From Candidatus Nanopelagicales bacterium (GTDB lineage: Bacteria; Actinomycetota; Actinomycetes; S36-B12), in NCBI GenBank assembly GCA_938091275.1, contig CALKMY010000062.1:1-9875 (forward strand): a stretch of 9,875 nt of DNA. The letters are read 5' to 3'. Positions 6,549 through 9,875 of this stretch are shown here, one piece after another (positions within the stretch are counted from its first letter, which is position 1; each line of letters begins with the position of its first letter). Both the position numbers and the translations under genes were made by a program. Below the pieces are notes generated by a model. It had not been told where the DNA came from. It made no database searches and saw only the letters and a list, made by a program, of their open reading frames with translations.

Positions 6549-6620
6549 GGCCGTATGTCCTCCTGTCCGCGTGCTTCGGCGCAGATTGTGCCCTATATCC
6601 CGTGCGTTCACCCCTTGGCC

Positions 6621-6639
6621 CCCACGCATGTCGCGTGGG
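6621..6639. promoter_or_regulatory. Inverted repeat CCCACGC-N5-GCGTGGG in the DUF4193 / carbonic anhydrase divergent spacer
   Basis: The 7-bp arms (6621-6627 and 6633-6639) are perfectly complementary around ATGTC. The repeat lies in the 117-bp divergent spacer (6549-6665), 26 bp before the carbonic-anhydrase-like ATG. It could be an operator shared by both genes or a 5'-UTR hairpin. The spacer also contains an AT-rich stretch CCTATAT (6592-6598), a possible -10 for the minus-strand gene. GACAAT (6654-6659) is a -10-like match six bases before the plus-strand start. Function is inferred from position only. Confidence 0.35.
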
Positions 6640-6665
6640 TTCGCTCACAGCGTGACAATAGAGCC

Positions 6666-7184
6666 ATGGCCCTCTACGCACTCGGGGACAAGGTCCCCGC
6701 TATCGACCCCACGGCTTTCGTCCACCCGGACGCCGTCATCATCGGCGATGTCCGCGTGGGACCCGAGTCCTCGGTATGGCCGACTGCCGTCCTGCGCGGC
6801 GATCACGGCTCCATTGTCGTCGGATCTCAGACGTCTATTCAGGACGGAACGATCGTGCACTGCACCGACAAGCAGGACACGGTCATCGGAGACCGCTGCG
6901 TGGTCGGGCACAACGCTCACCTGGAGGGATGCCGCGTGGAGGACGACTCGCTCATCGGATCCGGATCCGTCCTGCTCCACGGAGTGCGGGTCGGCCCCGA
7001 AAGCCTCGTGGGTGCCGGCGCCGTCGTATCCCCGGGGACGGTGGTGCCGCCCCACGCCCGCGCCCTCGGCATTCCGGCTCGCATCACCGAGGATGTTGTG
7101 GATGCCGACGAATTCGCCGCCAACGTTGACGTGTACTGCAACAACGCGCGCTGGTACGCCTCGGATATGCGACGCCTCGACTGA
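6666..7184 (+). CDS. Gamma-carbonic-anhydrase-like hexapeptide-repeat protein
   Basis: This 172-aa protein is a left-handed beta-helix of the gamma-carbonic anhydrase / PaaY / YrdA group. Repeating hexapeptides run from about 15 to 125 (IIGDVRVGPES, IVVGSQTSIQD, VIGDRCVVGHNA, LIGSGSVLLHGVRVGPESLVGAGAVV). A C-terminal alpha-helix packs against the trimer (about 145-170). The signature RGDHGSI is at 44-50. Of the three zinc-ligand positions of the Cam/CamH type, His65 and His82 are present, but the third (H-x4-H) is Glu87 in AHLEGC, with a His displaced to 85. Carbonic anhydrase activity is therefore uncertain; acyltransferase-like or non-catalytic relatives share the fold. The ATG at 6666 fits the family start; the upstream extension of the frame has no family similarity. 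There is no clear ribosome binding site. It converges on suhB. Confidence 0.88.
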   Translation: MALYALGDKVPAIDPTAFVHPDAVIIGDVRVGPESSVWPTAVLRGDHGSIVVGSQTSIQDGTIVHCTDKQDTVIGDRCVVGHNAHLEGCRVEDDSLIGSGSVLLHGVRVGPESLVGAGAVVSPGTVVPPHARALGIPARITEDVVDADEFAANVDVYCNNARWYASDMRRLD

Positions 7185-7191
7185 TGAAGAC

Positions 7192-7213
7192 CTGAGCGAA
7201 CGGGGTTACTCAG
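7192..7213. terminator. Weak hairpin between convergent genes, possible bidirectional terminator
   Basis: CTGAG (7192-7196) pairs with CTCAG (7209-7213), and AAC/GTT can pair inside across a GGG loop with a small asymmetric bulge. It starts 8 bases after the stop of the carbonic-anhydrase-like gene and overlaps the stop of suhB on the other strand. The stem is short and there is no real T-run, so efficiency is doubtful. Confidence 0.3.
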
Positions 7214-8076
7214 TTATCGCGATTGTTAATACTCAACCCGGCGCTGCACTCACCTAGCGCATCTTGGAAGGCTTTTGCGATTCCCGGTACCGCAACAAGG
7301 AATGATCCTGGATCGTCGTTGGGGCCAAACGCGCCAATCTCCGCCCCCGCCTCGCCCGCGATGAGCAAGCCGGCCGCAACATCCCACACATTCAGGTGCG
7401 CCTCGTAATACGCATCGGTTCGTCCACTGGCCAGCCACGTGAAGTCGACCACCGCACATCCCGTTCGGCGGATGTCCCGCACCCGAGAGATGAGTCGTTG
7501 CACGAGCAACGCCTGTTCTGCACGAATGTCAGGTTCGTAGCAAAAGCCGGTAGCCACCATTGTCTGGCCCAGCGAGGTGCAGGTGCGTACGTGCAACCTT
7601 TCACACACATCCCCGACAACCCGCCATGCGCCGCCTCCTCGGATACCGATGAAGCCTTCGCCTGTCTCGGGAGTGACGATCACGCCGACAACCGTGGCAC
7701 CGATGTCCTGATCCTCGGCCGCAACAGAGACACCCCACAGAGGGATCCGGTAGAGGTAGTTGACAGTCCCGTCGAGAGGATCAACAATCCAGCGGATTCC
7801 CGTTTCCGACGCGCGGTCGCTTCCCTCCTCGCCCATCAACCCGTCGCCAGGACGCTCACCCAGGAGGCGCTCGAACAAAAGGTGCTCGGCGGCCTTGTCC
7901 ATCGACGTGACGACGTCTGTGGGTGTGGACTTGGACTCCACCGACAAATCGTCCGGGCGCTGGGTAAGGAGGAATTGACCCGCTTCGGAAGCTGCTCGCC
8001 AGGCCAGATCCGCGAGGGGGTGCAATGCGAGCACCTCCGCGAGTGCGCGTGCGGGTGCATCGCTGGACGTCCCCAT
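7210..8076 (-). CDS. suhB: Inositol monophosphatase family protein
   Basis: This is predicted to be a magnesium-dependent phosphatase releasing inositol from inositol-1-phosphate. In actinobacteria it feeds phosphatidylinositol and mycothiol synthesis; related enzymes use histidinol phosphate or fructose 1,6-bisphosphate. The protein is 288 aa, close to Rv2701c. The metal-binding residues are intact: MGEEGS (81-86, Glu83/Glu84), WIVDPLDGTVNY (96-107, Asp99 and Asp102) and WDVAAGLLIAGEAG (231-244, Asp232). The substrate loop KSTPTDVVTSMD (49-60) is also present. The ATG at 8076 is chosen because GAGGGG lies 5 nt upstream; a GTG at 8124 would add 16 residues but has no ribosome binding site. 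It is divergent from the MFS gene and convergent with the carbonic-anhydrase-like gene. Substrate choice within the family is not certain. Confidence 0.9.
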   Translation of the reverse strand: MGTSSDAPARALAEVLALHPLADLAWRAASEAGQFLLTQRPDDLSVESKSTPTDVVTSMDKAAEHLLFERLLGERPGDGLMGEEGSDRASETGIRWIVDPLDGTVNYLYRIPLWGVSVAAEDQDIGATVVGVIVTPETGEGFIGIRGGGAWRVVGDVCERLHVRTCTSLGQTMVATGFCYEPDIRAEQALLVQRLISRVRDIRRTGCAVVDFTWLASGRTDAYYEAHLNVWDVAAGLLIAGEAGAEIGAFGPNDDPGSFLVAVPGIAKAFQDALGECSAGLSINNRDN

Positions 8077-8131
8077 GGGCACCCCTCTCTTCCGGTCATC
8101 GCACAGCCCCGTCGACTTCGACACCGCACGT

Positions 8132-8137
8132 TAGTCT
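8132..8137 (+). promoter_or_regulatory. Candidate -10 element TAGTCT for the MFS gene
   Basis: TAGTCT matches the actinobacterial TAnnnT -10 and ends 8 bases before the MFS ATG at 8146. Transcription would then start within one or two bases of the start codon. No Shine-Dalgarno sequence lies between them. No clear -35 is seen in the 69-bp spacer shared with suhB. Confidence 0.4.
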
Positions 8138-8145
8138 GCGCCTTA

Positions 8146-9432
8146 ATGACCGGTGACAGCGCGCATGGCTTTCGTTATGCACTCCGGCAACCGGGAGCCG
8201 TCACCTTCACCGGCGCCGGGCTTCTCGCCCGCCTCCCGGTCGCCATGATTGCTCTGGCGACGGTCCTGCTGGTCAGCAACGTTTCGGGTTCGTACGGATA
8301 TGCGGGCCTGCTGAGTGCTTTGTTCGCTGTCACCGCAGCTTTGGTGAGCATCGGCACCAGTCGATGGGCGGACTCCGTCGGGCAGACGATCGTGCTGCGA
8401 GTACTCGGGGTACTGCACAGCGGCCTGATCGTCGCCTTCACCGCATCGATCGTCGTGGAAGCGCCCGTTGCATTGCAGATACTCCTCGTGGTCGCAGCGG
8501 GGGCTACCTCGCCCGCGATTGGTTCCTACGTACGTGCGCGCTGGGCTGGGTTACCGGGTGATCCGTCAATCGCGCGAACTGGCTTCGCGTGGGAGAGCAT
8601 CCTCGATGAAGTCATCTTTACTATCGGACCGCTCCTGACCACGTACGTTGCTTTCACCTACGGTCTGGCCACCCCACTCTGGATCGCGGCCGGATGCGTC
8701 GCAGCGGGGTCTATCTGGCTATCAACTGCGCGCCGGACAACCCCTCCCATTGTGCCATCGGACACGGGTTCGCGTTCCCTCACTCGAGTTCTCCGCTCCC
8801 CCGGTCTTCGGCCCGTTGTCCTCTCCGGCCTCGGCCTCGGAGTTCTCTTTGGCTCACTCGACGTCGGAGTCGTAGCCTTCACCGCTGAGCAGGGCAACGG
8901 AGAGTTTGCCGGCATTGCACTCGCCTGCTTCGCGGCCGCATCGATGGTCGGAGGGATCCTCTATGGCATCCGCCCATGGCCCGGATCCCTTCTCAGACAT
9001 ACGCAAATCGCCGCCGCTGCAACAGCTGCGGTCATGCTCCTCGTGCCGTTCGTTCCCGGGAATGCCACCCTCGCCATCGCTGCCGCCGCTGCCGGCTTCT
9101 GCGTAGCCCCCACGTTGATTGGCCTGTTCACCCTTACCCGGGGCTTGGTGCCGGCCCGCAATGTGACCGAGGGCCTTACCTGGACAAACTCCGGACTCGC
9201 CACCGGCTTCGCCCTCGGATCGGCCGTCGCTGGGATCCTGGTCGACGCCTACGGACCGCGCTTCGGCCTGGGAACCGGGTTGGCCGGTGCCCTGTGTGCT
9301 GCGGCGGCCGTCCTGGTCAGAGCGGCCGCCATCCGTCGAAATGTCGATCTCCTGCCACAGGCACCGCGGCAAAACCCGCCGGCACCGGCATGGAACGACG
9401 ACCCCGTCCCGGGGCCACATCCAGACGCCTAG
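8146..9432 (+). CDS. MFS transporter, unknown substrate
   Basis: This 428-aa protein contains about 12 hydrophobic segments, the size and layout of the major facilitator superfamily. Examples are LLARLPVAMIALATVLLVSN in helix 1, AGLLSALFAVTAALVSIGTS in helix 2, and LVVAAGATSPAIGSYVRARW. A soluble loop after helix 6 (about 192-215, RTTPPIVPSDTGSRSLTRVL) splits the two halves. GTSRWADSVGQ after helix 2 resembles the MFS loop 2-3 motif. The C-terminal ~25 residues are Pro-rich and cytoplasmic. The frame continues upstream to 7396 but that part is antisense to suhB. The ATG at 8146 is preferred because helix 1 begins soon after and TAGTCT precedes it. The family also includes drug and sugar exporters, so no substrate is proposed. 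sepH starts about 76 bp downstream. Confidence 0.85.
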   Translation: MTGDSAHGFRYALRQPGAVTFTGAGLLARLPVAMIALATVLLVSNVSGSYGYAGLLSALFAVTAALVSIGTSRWADSVGQTIVLRVLGVLHSGLIVAFTASIVVEAPVALQILLVVAAGATSPAIGSYVRARWAGLPGDPSIARTGFAWESILDEVIFTIGPLLTTYVAFTYGLATPLWIAAGCVAAGSIWLSTARRTTPPIVPSDTGSRSLTRVLRSPGLRPVVLSGLGLGVLFGSLDVGVVAFTAEQGNGEFAGIALACFAAASMVGGILYGIRPWPGSLLRHTQIAAAATAAVMLLVPFVPGNATLAIAAAAAGFCVAPTLIGLFTLTRGLVPARNVTEGLTWTNSGLATGFALGSAVAGILVDAYGPRFGLGTGLAGALCAAAAVLVRAAAIRRNVDLLPQAPRQNPPAPAWNDDPVPGPHPDA

Positions 9433-9508
9433 GCACGATTTCCCCCGGCTACCTGCCCGGCGCAGCGGCACGCGGTAAGTTTCTGCCGTTGCGTATTGGG
9501 AGGTCACT

Positions 9509-9875
9509 CTGCAACCGTTGAGCCCGCGAGAGATTCAGGCACGCGTTCGCGCAGGCGCGTCGCCGGAAGTCGTCGCGTCGGAAACTGGTTGGCCACTAGA
9601 CAAGGTCACCCGCTACGCAGAGCCGCCCCTGGGTGAGCGTGCCTACATGGCCGGGCAGGCCCGCGACGTCGAGATCTCGCGCTCTCGGGGCGGATCGACG
9701 CTGCATCAGTCCGTGTGCACACGTCTGTCGGTAGATCCTGAAGGGATGGATGTCACCTGGGATTCCTACCGCGCCGACGACGGCCGTTGGGTCGTCACGG
9801 CCTACCACGCACATCAAGGTGTGGGCACGTGGTACTACGAGGCCGTTGGTCGAACCGTGCACCCGGCAGACGCAT
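9509..9875 (+). CDS. sepH: SepH (DUF3071) cell-division protein, 3' end beyond window, apparently short at the N-terminus
   Basis: SepH is an actinobacterial division protein that binds FtsZ and promotes its assembly at the septum. The visible ~122 residues contain the helix-turn-helix part of DUF3071, LSPREIQARVRAGASPEVVA through GWPLDKVTRYAEPPLGERAY. The second half of the domain follows, with VTWDSYRADDGRWVVTAYH and GTWYYEAVGRTVHPADA. The C-terminal FtsZ-binding region lies beyond the right edge. Family members begin about 55 residues before the SPREIQ-equivalent, but here an in-frame TAA at 9476-9478 closes the frame. Between it and the domain only CTG (9509) or TTG (9518) can start translation. 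GGAGG at 9499-9503 is 5 nt from the CTG and 14 nt from the TTG, so CTG is favoured; TTG would remove three residues. No frameshifted remnant of the missing part is visible upstream. Confidence 0.8.
   Translation, partial: MQPLSPREIQARVRAGASPEVVASETGWPLDKVTRYAEPPLGERAYMAGQARDVEISRSRGGSTLHQSVCTRLSVDPEGMDVTWDSYRADDGRWVVTAYHAHQGVGTWYYEAVGRTVHPADA

Noticed and set aside
7396..8145. Long upstream extension of the MFS reading frame (678 aa in total)
   Set aside because: It is antisense to suhB, has no hydrophobic or family-like character, and an ATG with a -10-like element lies at 8146 just before helix 1.
8854..9507. 217-aa minus-strand open frame
   Set aside because: It is an antisense shadow of the MFS gene, with Gly/Ser/Arg-rich composition and no domain.
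9250..9508. Frameshifted N-terminus of sepH hidden in another frame
   Set aside because: All three plus frames were read; none resembles the start of DUF3071, so truncation is preferred to a frameshift.
1..9875. Mobile element, CRISPR array, tRNA/rRNA, toxin-antitoxin or defence genes
   Set aside because: No transposase, integrase, regularly spaced repeat array, tRNA-like cloverleaf or recognisable toxin or defence domain was seen. Spacers are short and the genes are conserved housekeeping families.

Overview
The window (about 9.9 kb, high GC) is ordinary chromosomal DNA from an actinobacterium, most likely an order such as Micrococcales. The call rests on gene content and order. From an RNA methyltransferase through a CeoB/CeoC (TrkA-type) pair, DUF3159, an OB-fold protein, DUF3710, dut, DUF3093 and DUF4193 to suhB, the order follows the Mycobacterium tuberculosis stretch Rv2689c to Rv2701c. 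Two genes of that stretch have no counterpart here: the permease (Rv2690c position) and Rv2695. DUF4235, a gamma-carbonic-anhydrase-like gene, an MFS transporter and sepH are added, as is common in other actinobacteria. GTG starts are frequent.

Layout: 1-20 is a perfect 20-bp palindrome overlapping the stop codon of the first gene. 12-1343 (-) is a TRAM-domain, iron-sulfur, SAM-dependent RNA uracil methyltransferase. Diverging from it is the potassium-transport regulator pair ceoB-ceoC (1382-2698, +). Converging on that pair is a four-gene operon on the minus strand, read dut, DUF3710, OB-fold, DUF3159 (5212 down to 2724), with one 1-bp start/stop overlap and one gap of a few bases. Diverging from dut are two small membrane-protein genes (DUF3093 and DUF4235, +). 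DUF4193 (-) encodes a small zinc-knuckle protein. It is divergent from a left-handed beta-helix carbonic-anhydrase-like gene (+). That gene converges on suhB (-), which is divergent from an MFS transporter (+). The last gene, sepH (+, cell division), runs off the right edge.

Functional theme: housekeeping. The genes cover RNA modification, potassium control through NAD-sensing cytoplasmic subunits, nucleotide-pool hygiene (dUTPase), inositol phosphate metabolism and septation, together with conserved actinobacterial proteins of unknown function. I see no mobile element, CRISPR array, rRNA, tRNA, toxin-antitoxin pair or defence island, and I do not see a clear new system.

Points worth a second look: sepH seems to lack the first roughly 55 residues of its DUF3071 domain and has only CTG or TTG as possible starts. 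The transporter usually found beside ceoBC is missing. The carbonic-anhydrase-like protein has Glu where the third zinc-ligand His is expected. The left-edge palindrome looks like an operator, perhaps for a gene just outside the window. Several neighbouring proteins share acidic, Ser/Ala-rich N-terminal tails, and one of these is built from a 15-bp tandem repeat.
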